From Cyanobium sp. E1_MAG_00006 (GTDB taxonomy: Bacteria > Cyanobacteriota > Cyanobacteriia > PCC-6307 > Cyanobiaceae): DNA of 64,000 bases. The position numbers and the translations under genes were made by a program. The DNA lies in NCBI GenBank assembly GCA_027488975.1, contig JAIYAQ010000024.1, forward strand, positions 62,001-126,000. The letters run 5' to 3'. Of this stretch, positions 38,145-48,286 are shown piece by piece. A model generated the notes under the pieces. The model ran no database searches, was not told the DNA's origin, and worked only from the letters and a program-made list of their open reading frames with translations. Each line of letters opens with the position of its first letter. Positions within the stretch are counted from its first letter, which is position 1.

Positions 38145-39995
38145 GTGACCGCGACCCGCTCTGCCGACCAGCCCCTCAGCAGCAGCGGCAGCACCACCTC
38201 GGCAGCGATCCAGCTGCCGAAAACCAGTGAGAGCGAGCAGCTGCTGCGCATCCGCCACTCCATGAGCCATGTGATGGCCCTGGCGGTGCAGAAACTGTTC
38301 CCCAAGGCCCAGGTGACCATCGGGCCATGGACGGAGAGCGGCTTCTATTACGACTTCGACAGCCCTGATCCCTTCACCGAAGTCGATCTGAAGGCGATCA
38401 AGAAGGAGATGATCCGGATCATCAATAAACGGCTGCCGCTCGAGCGCCTCGAGGTGAGTCGATCCGAGGCCGAGACCCGCATCAAGGCCCAGAACGAGCC
38501 CTACAAGCTGGAGATCCTGGCCGGCATTCAGGAGCCAATCACCCTCTACACCCTCGGCGAGGACTGGTGGGACCTGTGCGCCGGCCCGCACGTGGCCAAC
38601 ACCAGCGAGCTCAACGCCAAGGCCTTCGAACTCGAAAGCGTTGCCGGCGCCTACTGGCGCGGCGATGAGAACAACGCCCAGCTGCAGCGCATCTACGGCA
38701 CCGCCTGGGAAACGCCGGAGCAGCTGGCGGAGCACCAGCGCCGCAAGCAGGAGGCCCTGCGCCGCGACCATCGGCGCCTGGGCACCGATCTCGATCTGTT
38801 CTCGATCGAAGATGAGGCCGGCGCCGGCCTGGTGTTCTGGCACCCCCGCGGCGCCCGGATGCGTTTGCTGATCGAAAACCTCTGGCGGGAGCTGCACTTC
38901 GAGGCCGGCTACGAGCTGCTCTACACGCCGCATGTGGCGGACATCAGCCTGTGGAAGACCTCCGGCCACCTCGACTTCTACAGCGAGTCGATGTTCGGCC
39001 CGATGCAGGTGGATGAGCGGGAATACCAGCTCAAGCCGATGAACTGCCCCTTCCACGTGCTCACCTACGCCAGCGCGCTGCGCAGCTACCGGGAGCTGCC
39101 AATCCGCTGGGCCGAGCTGGGCACCGTGTACCGCTACGAGCGCCCCGGCGTGATGCATGGCCTGATGCGGGTGCGCGGCTTCACCCAGGACGACGCCCAC
39201 GTGTTCTGTCTGCCGGAGCAGATCAGCGACGAGATCCTGGCGATCCTCGATCTCACTGAGCAGATCCTCTCCACCTTCGATTTCCGCAACTACGAGATCA
39301 ACCTCTCCACCCGGCCGGAGAAATCCATCGGCGAGGACGCCGTGTGGGAGCTGGCCACCCAGGGCCTGATCGAGGCCCTCGATCGCAAGGGCTGGGCCTA
39401 CAAGGTCGATGAGGGCGGCGGCGCCTTCTACGGCCCCAAGATCGATTTGAAGATCGAAGACGCGATCGGGCGCATGTGGCAGTGCTCCACGATCCAGCTC
39501 GACTTCAACCTGCCGGAACGGTTTGATCTGGAATACGTGGCCGCCGATGGCTCTCGGCAGCGGCCGATCATGATCCACCGCGCCATCTTCGGCTCGCTGG
39601 AGCGCTTCTTCGGGATCATGACCGAGAACTACGCCGGCGATTTCCCCTTCTGGCTGGCCCCCGAGCAGATCCGACTGCTGCCGGTCACCGATGAAGTCCG
39701 CCCCTATGCGGCCGAGGTGCTGGCTCAGCTCAAGGCCGCCGGAGTGCGCGCCAGCGTGGATGGCTCCGGCGATCGGCTCGGCAAACTTATTCGTAATGGG
39801 GAGCAGATGAAGATCCCGGTGCTCGCGGTGATCGGCGCCAAGGAGGCCGAGTGCGGCGAACTCAGCCTGCGCAGCCGCCGCGAGGGCGATCTGGGCAGCG
39901 TGCCCATCGCCGAGCTGCTCGCGGCCGCAAGCCGCGCCAACGAGGATCGTGCAGCCGGCCTGGGTCTCGCCTGCGCTCCGGCCCCGCGGCCATGA
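38145..39995 (+). CDS. thrS: threonyl-tRNA synthetase lacking the TGS domain
   Basis: A 616-residue class II synthetase charging tRNA-Thr. After a short disordered N-terminus it goes straight into the editing domain (HSMSH near 40, with later CAGPHVANT giving the zinc-like site). The catalytic core follows with the PMNCPFHV motif, RYERPGVMHGLMRVRGFTQDDAH and GGGAFYGPKIDLKIEDAIGRMWQCSTIQLDFNLPERF, then the anticodon-binding domain. The about 60-residue N-terminal TGS domain of the E. coli enzyme is missing, which is usual for cyanobacterial ThrRS. GTG start at 38145. The glk start overlaps its stop (ATGA). Confidence 0.96.
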   Translation: MTATRSADQPLSSSGSTTSAAIQLPKTSESEQLLRIRHSMSHVMALAVQKLFPKAQVTIGPWTESGFYYDFDSPDPFTEVDLKAIKKEMIRIINKRLPLERLEVSRSEAETRIKAQNEPYKLEILAGIQEPITLYTLGEDWWDLCAGPHVANTSELNAKAFELESVAGAYWRGDENNAQLQRIYGTAWETPEQLAEHQRRKQEALRRDHRRLGTDLDLFSIEDEAGAGLVFWHPRGARMRLLIENLWRELHFEAGYELLYTPHVADISLWKTSGHLDFYSESMFGPMQVDEREYQLKPMNCPFHVLTYASALRSYRELPIRWAELGTVYRYERPGVMHGLMRVRGFTQDDAHVFCLPEQISDEILAILDLTEQILSTFDFRNYEINLSTRPEKSIGEDAVWELATQGLIEALDRKGWAYKVDEGGGAFYGPKIDLKIEDAIGRMWQCSTIQLDFNLPERFDLEYVAADGSRQRPIMIHRAIFGSLERFFGIMTENYAGDFPFWLAPEQIRLLPVTDEVRPYAAEVLAQLKAAGVRASVDGSGDRLGKLIRNGEQMKIPVLAVIGAKEAECGELSLRSRREGDLGSVPIAELLAAASRANEDRAAGLGLACAPAPRP

Positions 39996-41014
39996 CCACC
40001 CTGCTCGCCGGCGACATCGGCGGTACGAAGACCCTGATGGCGCTGTACCACCTGCAGGAGGGTCGTCTGATCAAGGGGCGCAGCCAACGGTTCCTATCCG
40101 CGGAATGGGACGACTTCTCCCGGCTGGTGAACCACTTCCTTGCAGGCCGTGATGGGGGCTCAGGCCCTCAGGCCAGCGAAGAGGGGCGCCCCGCGCATGC
40201 CTGTCTTGCCGTGGCAGGACCGGTCCGGGCGGGACGCGTCAAGCTCACCAACCTCCCCTGGCTGCTGGACGAGGCTGCACTGGCATCGGCCTGCGGCCTG
40301 GAGCGACTGGAGCTGGTGAACGATTTCGCCGTGCTGATCTATGGCCTGCCCCACCTGGAGGCGCAGCAACAGGTGCCGTTGCAGGGCCCTGTGACTGGTG
40401 ATCCACAGGCACCGGTGGCGATCCTCGGGGCCGGTACCGGCCTGGGGGTGGCGATGGGGGTGCCCACGCCATCGGGGCTGGTGGCGGTGGCCAGCGAGGC
40501 CTCCCACGGCGAGTTCGCGCCGCGTACCGAAGCGGAGTGGCAGCTGAAACGCTGGCTGATGGCGGATCTCGGCCTTGAACGACTCTCGATCGAGCGGGTT
40601 GTGAGCGGCACTGGCCTCGGCGATGTGATGCGCTGGCACCTGGCCATGGATCCCGATGGCGCCAGCCACGCCCTGGCCAACCGTGCTGAAGGCGACGACC
40701 TGCCAGCCGCGACGGCCGCCGCCGCCGCATCCGGTGAACCCCTGGCGCGTTGTGCGCTCGATCTCTGGCTGGGGGCCTACGGCAGCGTGGCCGGCGATCT
40801 CGCCCTGCAGAGCCTCTGCCTGGGGGGGCTCTGGATCGGGGGTGGCACAGCCGGCAAGCTCCTGACGGAGCTGCGCTCCTCGGCCTTCCTCAAACCGTTC
40901 CTGGCCAAGGGTCGCCTCAGCTCAGTGGTGGAACAGGTGCCACTGACGGCACTCACCGACCCTGAGGCAGGGCTATTCAGCGCCGCCTGCCGGGCGCGGA
41001 TGCTGCTGGGCTGA
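39992..41014 (+). CDS. glk: glucokinase
   Basis: A 340-residue ATP-dependent glucokinase of the Glk (non-ROK) family. The ATP loop GDIGGTKTLMALY is at the N-terminus. LVNDFAVLIYGLP carries the catalytic Asp, GAGTGLGVAMGV is the second phosphate motif, and ASHGEFAPRTEAEW is the sugar-binding region. It phosphorylates glucose, for instance glucose from glycogen breakdown or uptake. The ATG overlaps the thrS stop by 4 bases, and the larger open frame upstream is inside thrS. A second sugar-kinase gene of the ROK type lies at 48.3 kb. Confidence 0.94.
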   Translation: MTTLLAGDIGGTKTLMALYHLQEGRLIKGRSQRFLSAEWDDFSRLVNHFLAGRDGGSGPQASEEGRPAHACLAVAGPVRAGRVKLTNLPWLLDEAALASACGLERLELVNDFAVLIYGLPHLEAQQQVPLQGPVTGDPQAPVAILGAGTGLGVAMGVPTPSGLVAVASEASHGEFAPRTEAEWQLKRWLMADLGLERLSIERVVSGTGLGDVMRWHLAMDPDGASHALANRAEGDDLPAATAAAAASGEPLARCALDLWLGAYGSVAGDLALQSLCLGGLWIGGGTAGKLLTELRSSAFLKPFLAKGRLSSVVEQVPLTALTDPEAGLFSAACRARMLLG

Positions 41015-41045
41015 GTGGGAGACTGACCCGAGCAGAACAAACGGT

Positions 41046-41999
41046 ATGGTGCGCCCCCGGATCGGTCAGGGGGTTGTGGTGGATGTGCCCGCCACGACGG
41101 CCAACCTCGGCCCTGGCTTCGATTGCCTGGGAGCCGCCCTGGAGCTGAACAACCGCTTCGCGATGCGCTGCATCGAGGGGGATGGGGAGCGCTTCGAACT
41201 GGTGATCGAAGGCAGCGAGGGCTCTCACCTGCGCGGCGGGCCGGACAATCTCGTCTACCGGGCGGCGCAGCGGGTCTGGAAGGAAGCGGGAGAACAACCG
41301 ATCGCCGTCGAGGCGCGCGTGCGTCTGGCCGTGCCACCGGCCCGGGGCCTCGGCAGCAGCGCCACGGCGATCGTGGCCGGGCTGATGGGGGCCAACGCGC
41401 TGATCGGTGAGCCGCTCAGCCGCGAGAAGCTGTTGGAGCTGGCAATCGACATCGAAGGTCACCCGGACAATGTGGTGCCCTCTCTGCTGGGAGGGCTGTG
41501 CATGACAGCCAAGGCCGCCTCCCATCGCTGGCGCGTGGTGCGCTGTGAGTGGTCGCCGGAGGTGATCCCGGTGGTGGCGATCCCAGGAATCCGGCTCTCC
41601 ACAAGCGAGGCCCGTCGGGTGATGCCCAAGCAGATCTCCATTCCCGATGCCGTCACGAACCTGGGCTCGCTCACCCTGCTGCTGCAGGGCCTGCGCACCG
41701 GCAACGGCGATCTGATCGCCGATGGCATGCACGACCGCATCCACGAGCCCTACCGCTGGGGGCTGATCCAGGGCGGGCGTCAGGTGCGGGAAGCCGCGAT
41801 CGATGCCGGCGCTTGGGGCTGCGTGATCAGCGGCGCCGGTCCCAGCATCCTGGCGCTCACGAGCCGCGAGCACGCCTCTGCGGTGAGCAGGGCCATGGTG
41901 CGGATGTGGGAGAGCGAAGGAGTGGCCTCCCGCGCCGAGGTGCTGCAGTTGCAGCAAGCCGGCAGCCGCTGGCAGAGCCTTCCGGACGCGCCGGACTGA
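41046..41999 (+). CDS. thrB: homoserine kinase
   Basis: A 317-residue GHMP kinase phosphorylating homoserine in threonine synthesis. It has the N-terminal VPATTANLGPGFDCLGAAL, the ATP-binding PPARGLGSSATAIVAGLMGAN, the HPDNVVPSLLGGL motif and the C-terminal GAGPSILAL. The length is normal. It lies 31 bases after glk, probably in the thrS-glk-thrB unit. Three hairpins fill the gap to ndhD. Confidence 0.97.
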   Translation: MVRPRIGQGVVVDVPATTANLGPGFDCLGAALELNNRFAMRCIEGDGERFELVIEGSEGSHLRGGPDNLVYRAAQRVWKEAGEQPIAVEARVRLAVPPARGLGSSATAIVAGLMGANALIGEPLSREKLLELAIDIEGHPDNVVPSLLGGLCMTAKAASHRWRVVRCEWSPEVIPVVAIPGIRLSTSEARRVMPKQISIPDAVTNLGSLTLLLQGLRTGNGDLIADGMHDRIHEPYRWGLIQGGRQVREAAIDAGAWGCVISGAGPSILALTSREHASAVSRAMVRMWESEGVASRAEVLQLQQAGSRWQSLPDAPD

Positions 42000-42000
42000 A

Positions 42001-42128
42001 CTGCCCGTCTGGGCAGCGCCCCTGAGTACAAATACCCAAACCGCCCAGTCTCACTGGTAGACTGGAGCGTCGCCAGAGGTCGGCTCAACGCCTCGACAGC
42101 GGCAAATCCCGTCAACCGTTTGCCGCTG
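42001..42128 (+). promoter_or_regulatory. three successive inverted repeats between thrB and ndhD
   Basis: Stem 1 is CTGCCC/GGGCAG with loop GTCT (42001-42016), directly after the thrB stop and without a T-tract. Stem 2 is CCAGTCT/AGACTGG (42045-42065). Stem 3 is a perfect 10-bp stem CAGCGGCAAA/TTTGCCGCTG (42097-42106 with 42119-42128) ending 2 bases before the ndhD ATG, so it would cover the ribosome-binding region. This suggests termination, processing or translational control; no known riboswitch was recognised. Confidence 0.6.
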
Positions 42129-42130
42129 CG

Positions 42131-43711
42131 ATGGACGTCAATCTGCCCCTGATGGCCGCGTCCAGCGTCAGCGCCGCTGCCCCCTCATCCTTTCCCTGGC
42201 TCAGCCTGATCACGCTGCTGCCAGGTGCGGTGGCGCCTCTGCTGATGCTGCTGCCTGGCGACGGCACCGATCCCAAACTGCCGCGCACCATTGCCCTGGC
42301 CACCCTGCTGGCCGACCTGGTGCTGATGCTGTTCGTATTCAGCCAGCACTTCGACGGATCCTTCGCTGGCCTGCAGCTGGTGGAACGCTTCAGCTGGGTG
42401 CCCTCGCTCGGCCTGGAATGGTCGCTGGCAGCTGATGGACTTTCGGCGCCGCTGGTGGTGCTCTCCGGCCTGGTCACGCTGCTGTCGGTGGCAGCCAGCT
42501 GGAACATCCAGAAGAAGACGCGTCTCTACTTCGCTCTGCTGCTGGTACAGGCTTCGGCCCAGGCGATGGTGTTCCTCTCGCAGGACTTCCTGCTCTTCTT
42601 CCTGGCCTGGGAACTGGAGCTGGTGCCGGTCTATCTGCTGATCGCCATCTGGGGTGGTCACCAACGCCAGTACGCGGCCACCAAGTTCATCCTCTACACG
42701 GCCACAGCCTCCCTATTGATCCTGCTGAGCGGCTTGGCTCTGGCCCTCAATGGTCCGTTCACGCTCAACCTCAGTGAACTCACAGCCCGATCCCCCGGCG
42801 GCGTGTTCGGCCTGCTCTGCTACCTGGGCTTCCTGGTGGGCTTCGGTGTGAAGCTGCCGATGTTCCCTCTGCACACCTGGCTGCCGGATGCCCATGGCGA
42901 GGCCAATGCGCCGGTGTCGATGCTGCTGGCGGGGGTGCTGCTGAAGATGGGCGGTTATGCCCTGCTGCGCTTCAACGTGCAGATGCTGCCTGAGGCACAC
43001 CTGCAACTGGCGCCGGCGTTGATTGTGCTGGGCATCGTCAACATCGTGTACGGGGCCCTCAACGCTTTTGCGCAGGACAACGTGAAACGGCGCATCGCCT
43101 GCAGCTCTGTAAGCCACATGGGCTTCGTGCTGCTGGGCATCGGCGCGGTGGACAGCCTCGGCATGAGCGGCGCGATGCTGCAGATGATCAGTCACGGCCT
43201 CATCGCCGCCGCCATGTTCTTCGTGACGGGGGTGTTCTACGAGCGCACCAAGACCCTTTCGATTCCAAACATGGGCGGCCTGGCCAAGGTTCTGCCGATC
43301 ACCTTTGCCTTCTTCGTGGCCAGCTCGCTGGCCTCACTGGCCTTGCCCGGCATGAGCGGCTTCGTCAGCGAAATCACCGTATTCCTGGGGGTCACCAGCA
43401 ACGACGGCTTCACCGTGGGCTTCCGCGTGATCGCCGTGGTCCTGGCGGCCATCGGCGTCGTGCTCACGCCGGTGTACCTGCTCAGCCTCTGCCGGCGAGT
43501 GTTCTTCGGCCCCCGCATCCCGGCCCTGGCGGTTGTGGGCGACATGAAGCCCCGCGAACTGGTGATCGCCCTGTGCCTGCTGGTGCCCACCGTGGTGATC
43601 GGCTTCTGGCCTCGCGTGGCGATTGATCTCTATGAGGCCACCACCACGGGCCTGGCCAGCGATCTGGCCAACCATGCCGTTGTGGCGCTTCGGCTTCCCG
43701 CCCTCGGCTGA
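42131..43711 (+). CDS. ndhD: NDH-1 complex subunit D (NdhD, chain 4 type)
   Basis: A 526-residue membrane subunit of the photosynthetic NDH-1 complex (about 14 helices) involved in cyclic electron flow and respiration. Conserved features are the Glu-bearing [58 protein letters not shown] and [17 protein letters not shown]. Sequence alone suggests the NdhD1 type used with NdhF1 rather than the CO2-uptake NdhD3/D4, but this is not certain. There is no obvious Shine-Dalgarno because a hairpin abuts the ATG. Confidence 0.94.
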   Translation: MDVNLPLMAASSVSAAAPSSFPWLSLITLLPGAVAPLLMLLPGDGTDPKLPRTIALATLLADLVLMLFVFSQHFDGSFAGLQLVERFSWVPSLGLEWSLAADGLSAPLVVLSGLVTLLSVAASWNIQKKTRLYFALLLVQASAQAMVFLSQDFLLFFLAWELELVPVYLLIAIWGGHQRQYAATKFILYTATASLLILLSGLALALNGPFTLNLSELTARSPGGVFGLLCYLGFLVGFGVKLPMFPLHTWLPDAHGEANAPVSMLLAGVLLKMGGYALLRFNVQMLPEAHLQLAPALIVLGIVNIVYGALNAFAQDNVKRRIACSSVSHMGFVLLGIGAVDSLGMSGAMLQMISHGLIAAAMFFVTGVFYERTKTLSIPNMGGLAKVLPITFAFFVASSLASLALPGMSGFVSEITVFLGVTSNDGFTVGFRVIAVVLAAIGVVLTPVYLLSLCRRVFFGPRIPALAVVGDMKPRELVIALCLLVPTVVIGFWPRVAIDLYEATTTGLASDLANHAVVALRLPALG

Positions 43712-43766
43712 CCCGCCTCGCGGTCTGAACCTGGACTGAAATGGTCGCAGAGCCAAGCCGATCGCC

Positions 43767-45947
43767 ATGAGCCCGACCACCGCCGTCCTGCCCCAGATCC
43801 TCAGGGGCGAAGGGCTGCCGCAGTTTGAGGCGATCACCCCGGAGACCGTGACGGCCCATATTCCCGGCCTGATCGCCGGGCTGGAGCAGGAGCTCTCAGG
43901 CCTTGAGCAGCAACTGGATCTGCGCCTGGCGGAAACCGATCTGCCGCTGAGCTGGCAGGAGCTGATGGATCCGCTGCAGCGGCTGGGCGAACGGTTGCGC
44001 TGGAGCTGGGGCGTGGTGAGCCACCTCAACGGTGTGTGCAACAGCCCGGAGCTGCGCGAGGCCCATGCGGGCCAGCAGGCTGCAGTGGTGCAGTTCGGCA
44101 ACCGCGCCGGACAGAGCCGGCTGCTCTACCGCGCCCTGGAACGGCTGCAACACCAGCACGAAGCGGCGAGCCCCGGCGAGAGCGGCCATCTCGATGGCGC
44201 CCAGCAGCGGATCCTGGCGGCAGAACTGCGCGATATGCAGCTGCGCGGCGTGGGGCTGCAGGGAGCTGAGCAGGAGGCCTTCAACGCCGCCAGCCAGGAA
44301 CTGGCGGAGCTGTCCACCCGCTTCGGCAATCAGATTCTGGATGCCACCAACGGCTGGACCCTGCGCCTGACAGATCCCACTGAGGTGGAGGGTCTGCCCG
44401 AGAGCCTCAAGGCCCAGCTTGCCCAGGCCGCCTCCGCCGGCGGCGATGAGGCCGCCACCGCCGAAGCAGGCCCTTGGCTGCTGGGATTGGACATGCCCCG
44501 TTACGCCCCCTTTCTCAAATACAGCCGCCGCCGCGACCTGCGCGAACGGGTGTATCGCGCCCATGTGAGCAGGGCCTCCGGCCAAGGCGAGGCCTCCACC
44601 GGTGGTGATGACAGCGACATCCTCAACAACTGGCCACTGATCGAGCGGATCCTGCAGCTGCGCGGTGAGCAGGCTCGCCGACTCGGCTACGCCAACTGGG
44701 CCGAGGTGAGCCTGGCCGCCAAAATGGCTGACTCCGAAGCCGCCGTGGAGGGGCTGCTGGAGGAGCTGCGCGCCGCAGCCCTGCCGGCGGCGCAACGGGA
44801 ATTGGAAGCTCTGCGCGAGATCGCTGGCCGCCACGGCGCCGCCGAAGCCGACGACCTGCAGCCCTGGGACGTGAGCTTCTGGGCCGAGCTGCTGCGCCAG
44901 GAGAGCTTCGAACTCGACAGCGAAGCGCTGCGCCCCTACTTCCCACTGCCGAGGGTGCTGGAGGGCCTGTTCAGCCTCTGCAGCCGCCTGTTCACGATCA
45001 CGATCGAAGCGGCCGATGGCGAGGCGCCGGTATGGCACCCGGACGTGCGCCACTTCCGCATCCGCGAGGGCGCTGGATTCAACGCGGGCGAACCGATCGC
45101 CGCTTTCTACCTCGACCCCTACAGCCGCCCCGGCAGCAAGCGCGGCGGCGCCTGGATGGATGAGTGCCTGGTGCGCTCCCGCCGGCCGGATGGCACGCCG
45201 GTGCTGCCGGTGGCCTACCTGATCTGCAACCAGAGCCCACCGGTGTGCGACACCCCCAGCCTGATGACCTTCGAGGAGGTGGAGACCCTCTTCCACGAGT
45301 TCGGCCATGGGCTGCAGCACATGCTCACCACCGTCGAGCGCCCCCAGGCCGCTGGGATCAACGGCGTGGAATGGGATGCCGTGGAGCTGCCCAGCCAGTT
45401 CATGGAGAACTGGTGCTACGACCGCGCCACCCTGCTGGGCATGGCCCGCCACTGGCAGACGGGCGAACCTCTGCCCGAGGAGGAATTCAGCAAGCTTCAG
45501 GCGGCCCGCACCTTCATGGGCGGCGCGGCCACCCTGCGCCAGGTGCACTTTGCGCTGGTGGATCTAAGGCTGCACAGCCAATGGCAGCCGGGCTGCGGCC
45601 AGAGCCCCGAGCAGCTGCGCCGGGAGATCGCAGCCAACACCACCGTGCTGGCGCCGATCGATGAGGACGCCTTCCTCTGCGCCTTCGGCCACATCTTCGC
45701 CGGCGGCTATGCAGCGGGCTACTACTCCTACAAATGGGCCGAGGTGCTCAGCGCCGATGCCTTCAGCGCATTCGAGGAGGTGGGACTGGAGAACGAGGAG
45801 CAGATCCGCGACACGGGTCGCCGCTTCCGCGACACCGTGCTCAGCCTTGGCGGCAGCCTCGATCCAAAGGCGGTGTTCGAAGCCTTCCGCGGTCGCCAAC
45901 CCAGCAGCGAGGCCCTGATCCGCCATTCCGGCCTGGTGACGGCCTGA
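43767..45947 (+). CDS. prlC: M3-family oligopeptidase A
   Basis: A 726-residue cytoplasmic zinc metallopeptidase of the M3A family. The HExxH motif is LFHEFGHGLQHML (about residue 511), with the third-ligand Glu region following (GINGVEWDAVELPSQFMENW). An N-terminal helical half (about 1-300) and a C-terminal segment GGYAAGYYSYKWAEVLSADAFSAFEE complete the family pattern. It degrades short peptides, including those released from proteolysis or cleaved signal peptides. It converges on the lipase-like gene, leaving 5 bases. Confidence 0.95.
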   Translation: MSPTTAVLPQILRGEGLPQFEAITPETVTAHIPGLIAGLEQELSGLEQQLDLRLAETDLPLSWQELMDPLQRLGERLRWSWGVVSHLNGVCNSPELREAHAGQQAAVVQFGNRAGQSRLLYRALERLQHQHEAASPGESGHLDGAQQRILAAELRDMQLRGVGLQGAEQEAFNAASQELAELSTRFGNQILDATNGWTLRLTDPTEVEGLPESLKAQLAQAASAGGDEAATAEAGPWLLGLDMPRYAPFLKYSRRRDLRERVYRAHVSRASGQGEASTGGDDSDILNNWPLIERILQLRGEQARRLGYANWAEVSLAAKMADSEAAVEGLLEELRAAALPAAQRELEALREIAGRHGAAEADDLQPWDVSFWAELLRQESFELDSEALRPYFPLPRVLEGLFSLCSRLFTITIEAADGEAPVWHPDVRHFRIREGAGFNAGEPIAAFYLDPYSRPGSKRGGAWMDECLVRSRRPDGTPVLPVAYLICNQSPPVCDTPSLMTFEEVETLFHEFGHGLQHMLTTVERPQAAGINGVEWDAVELPSQFMENWCYDRATLLGMARHWQTGEPLPEEEFSKLQAARTFMGGAATLRQVHFALVDLRLHSQWQPGCGQSPEQLRREIAANTTVLAPIDEDAFLCAFGHIFAGGYAAGYYSYKWAEVLSADAFSAFEEVGLENEEQIRDTGRRFRDTVLSLGGSLDPKAVFEAFRGRQPSSEALIRHSGLVTA

Positions 45948-45952
45948 GGACG

Positions 45953-46552
45953 TCAGGGCGCCAGCAACACCTCCACCAGCCGGCGGATGGCACGGGGGTG
46001 CAGGATCAGCTGGCGATGGGTGAGCACCGGCAGGGCCTGGCTCGGACCCATCGGCAGCACGGCCCTCCAGCCAGGACAGACGGTGATGTCTGTGAACGTG
46101 TAAAAGCTGTGGCACTCGACTCCGTCGAGCAGGTGGGCGTGTCGATCGAGCTGGCGCAGCAGGCGGCTGCCCACCTTCATATCGGCGATACCGGCCAGGA
46201 GTGGGCTTGGCACCAGCTGGGCAGCCAGCGTGCCCTGCTGGGGGCTGCCCAGGCAGACGAAGCGGCGGGTGCGGCCGTAGCCGCCGTGCTCCTGCAACCA
46301 GGTGCGGCCGATCACCCCACCCATGGAGAAGCCCAACAGATCGAGACGCGTGCTGGAGCCGAAGCGTGCCTGCAGCAACGCCGCCAACTGATCGGCAAGC
46401 TCACGGATCGGCACCGCCCCGAGTCGGTGGGGCAGGTGGGGCGCATAAAGCTCGAGCTGTGGACAACGCTCCAGCAGAGCCGATTCCAGGGTTGCGAACA
46501 GGCGCGGTGTGTCCCAGAGACCGTGCAGGAGCACCAGCGGAGGACGGCTCAT
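45953..46552 (-). CDS. alpha/beta-hydrolase (lipase-like)
   Basis: A 199-residue alpha/beta-hydrolase. PPLVLLHGLWDTP supplies the oxyanion His-Gly, LDLLGFSMGGVIGR is the nucleophile elbow with Ser, and a late VLTHRQLILHP supplies the catalytic His. The pattern resembles PGAP1/lipase-class esterases acting on acyl esters; the substrate is unknown. ATG 46552 was chosen over an upstream GTG. It is last in the minus-strand ROK-proA-folB-lipase series, 24 bases after folB. Confidence 0.8.
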   Translation of the reverse strand: MSRPPLVLLHGLWDTPRLFATLESALLERCPQLELYAPHLPHRLGAVPIRELADQLAALLQARFGSSTRLDLLGFSMGGVIGRTWLQEHGGYGRTRRFVCLGSPQQGTLAAQLVPSPLLAGIADMKVGSRLLRQLDRHAHLLDGVECHSFYTFTDITVCPGWRAVLPMGPSQALPVLTHRQLILHPRAIRRLVEVLLAP

Positions 46553-46576
46553 GGGCACCCTCGCCGCGCCATTCCC

Positions 46577-46960
46577 TCATCCCCCATGCCGCCGCCGCCG
46601 CACCGCCACCATGCCGCCGAATCCGGGGACCGGTGCCCTGCACTTGCGCAGTTCAAGCAGCATCGGCACGGGCCCGTAGAGCTGCTCGAGCAGACCAAGG
46701 ATCTGATCGCTCCAGTGCTCCAGGGTGAGACAGCGGATATCTCCAGCCTGCCGCTGGAGCGCCGTGATTGCCAGGGAGTAATCGAGCGTGGCGGCCAGAT
46801 CATCACGTCTGGCCGCAGCGGCAAGATCCCAGCCCAGCTCCAGATCGAGTTCAAACCACTGACCAAGGCGGCGCTCCTGCTCCAGCACCCCAACGTGCGC
46901 CCAGAGGCGCAGGCCACGCACGACAATCCTGTCGCTGGCAGCGACGTCCGCAGGGGTCAC
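46577..46960 (-). CDS. folB: dihydroneopterin aldolase
   Basis: A 127-residue folate-pathway enzyme cleaving dihydroneopterin to 6-hydroxymethyldihydropterin. The fold markers are present: [30 protein letters not shown], with a Glu ligand region (GVLEQE), [12 protein letters not shown], and [21 protein letters not shown]. It uses a GTG start that overlaps the proA stop (GTGA), so it is translationally coupled to proline synthesis. The C-terminal tail is Arg/Gly-rich. Confidence 0.92.
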   Translation of the reverse strand: MTPADVAASDRIVVRGLRLWAHVGVLEQERRLGQWFELDLELGWDLAAAARRDDLAATLDYSLAITALQRQAGDIRCLTLEHWSDQILGLLEQLYGPVPMLLELRKCRAPVPGFGGMVAVRRRRHGG

Positions 46961-48261
46961 AGCGGCAGATCGCGATGCGTGAAGGCCCGCTCACCGCTGG
47001 CGTAGTCGGCGGCGATGTGGCCGGTGCCCCGCAGAAGGTAGCGATAGGTCACCAATCCCTCCAGACCCACAGGGCCGCGGGGCGGCAGCGTCTGAGTGCT
47101 GATGCCCACCTCGGCGCCGAAGCCGTAGCGGAAGCCATCGGCGAAGCGGGTGGAGCAGTTCAGATACACCCCGGCGCTGTCGACACCGCGCAGAAACGTC
47201 TCAGCCGCGGCGGTGTTCGTCGTGCAGATGGCGTCGGTGTGGCGGGAGCCGTGGCGGGCGATATGGGCCAGGGCCTGCTCGAGGCTGTCCACCAGCCGCA
47301 CAGCCAGGATCAGATCGGAGTACTCCGTACCCCAGTCGGCCTCAGCCGCGGCCTGGGGCACTCCCAGGGCACAGGCCGCGGCATCGCCGCGCAGCTCCAC
47401 GCCGGCAGATGCGAAGGCGGGCAGGGCCGCCTCCAGGAAGCGGGGCGCCACAGCCCGGTGCAGCAGCAGCGTCTCGATGGCGTTGCAGGCGGCCGGATAT
47501 TGGGTCTTGCTGTCGAGTGCCACCCGCAGCGCCTGGGCGATGTCGACCTCCTGGTCGACATACAAGTGGCAGATGCCGTCGGCATGGCCCAGCACCGGGA
47601 TGCGGGTGTTGTCCTGAATGAACTGCACCAGGGCGTTGGAGCCGCGCGGAATGATCAGGTCCACCAGGCCATCGAGCCTCAGCAACGCCAGGCTCTCCTC
47701 GCGGCTGGTGAGCAGCTCCAACGCCGCCGGCGCCACGGTGCTGGCCGCCAGCCCCCGCTGCAGGGCCGCCAGGATCGCGGCACAGCTGCGGCTGGCCTCA
47801 CGGCCGCCCTTGAGGATGGCCCCGTTGCCGGATCGGATCGCCAGCGAGGCGATCTGCATCACCGCATCGGGCCGGGCCTCGAAGATCACCCCCACCACCC
47901 CCAGCGGCACGCTGAGGCGCTCCAAAACCAGGCCATCGTCCAGCTCGCGGTGCAATTGGCGCACCCCCAGCGGGTCCGGCAGGGCCGCCACCTGGCGAAC
48001 GCCCTCGATCGCAGCGGCCAGCTTGGCCGCATCCAGCTTGAGGCGCGCCACCAGGGCCGGCGCCAGGTTCTCGGCCGCGGCCACCTCCAGATCCGCCTGA
48101 TTAGCCGCAACGATCAGCGCTGCATCGGCCTCGAGGGCGTCGGCCATGGCCAGCACGGCGCCGCGGCGCTCGGCGTCGCCGAGCTGCCCCAGTGCCATGG
48201 CGGCACGGCGCACGCCAGCGGCCCGCTGCAGCAGCTCGGGGGAGGGATCGGGGACGCTCAC
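46957..48261 (-). CDS. proA: gamma-glutamyl phosphate reductase
   Basis: A 434-residue enzyme reducing gamma-glutamyl phosphate to glutamate semialdehyde in proline synthesis. It shows an aldehyde-dehydrogenase-like fold: [38 protein letters not shown], a catalytic Cys in [14 protein letters not shown], and the C-terminal [11 protein letters not shown]-like segment ([35 protein letters not shown]). The start GTG 48261 ([10 protein letters not shown]) was chosen. The longer frame runs into the ROK gene. Confidence 0.96.
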   Translation of the reverse strand: MSVPDPSPELLQRAAGVRRAAMALGQLGDAERRGAVLAMADALEADAALIVAANQADLEVAAAENLAPALVARLKLDAAKLAAAIEGVRQVAALPDPLGVRQLHRELDDGLVLERLSVPLGVVGVIFEARPDAVMQIASLAIRSGNGAILKGGREASRSCAAILAALQRGLAASTVAPAALELLTSREESLALLRLDGLVDLIIPRGSNALVQFIQDNTRIPVLGHADGICHLYVDQEVDIAQALRVALDSKTQYPAACNAIETLLLHRAVAPRFLEAALPAFASAGVELRGDAAACALGVPQAAAEADWGTEYSDLILAVRLVDSLEQALAHIARHGSRHTDAICTTNTAAAETFLRGVDSAGVYLNCSTRFADGFRYGFGAEVGISTQTLPPRGPVGLEGLVTYRYLLRGTGHIAADYASGERAFTHRDLPL

Positions 48262-48286
48262 AGCGAGGGCACAGGGCTGAGGCGCA

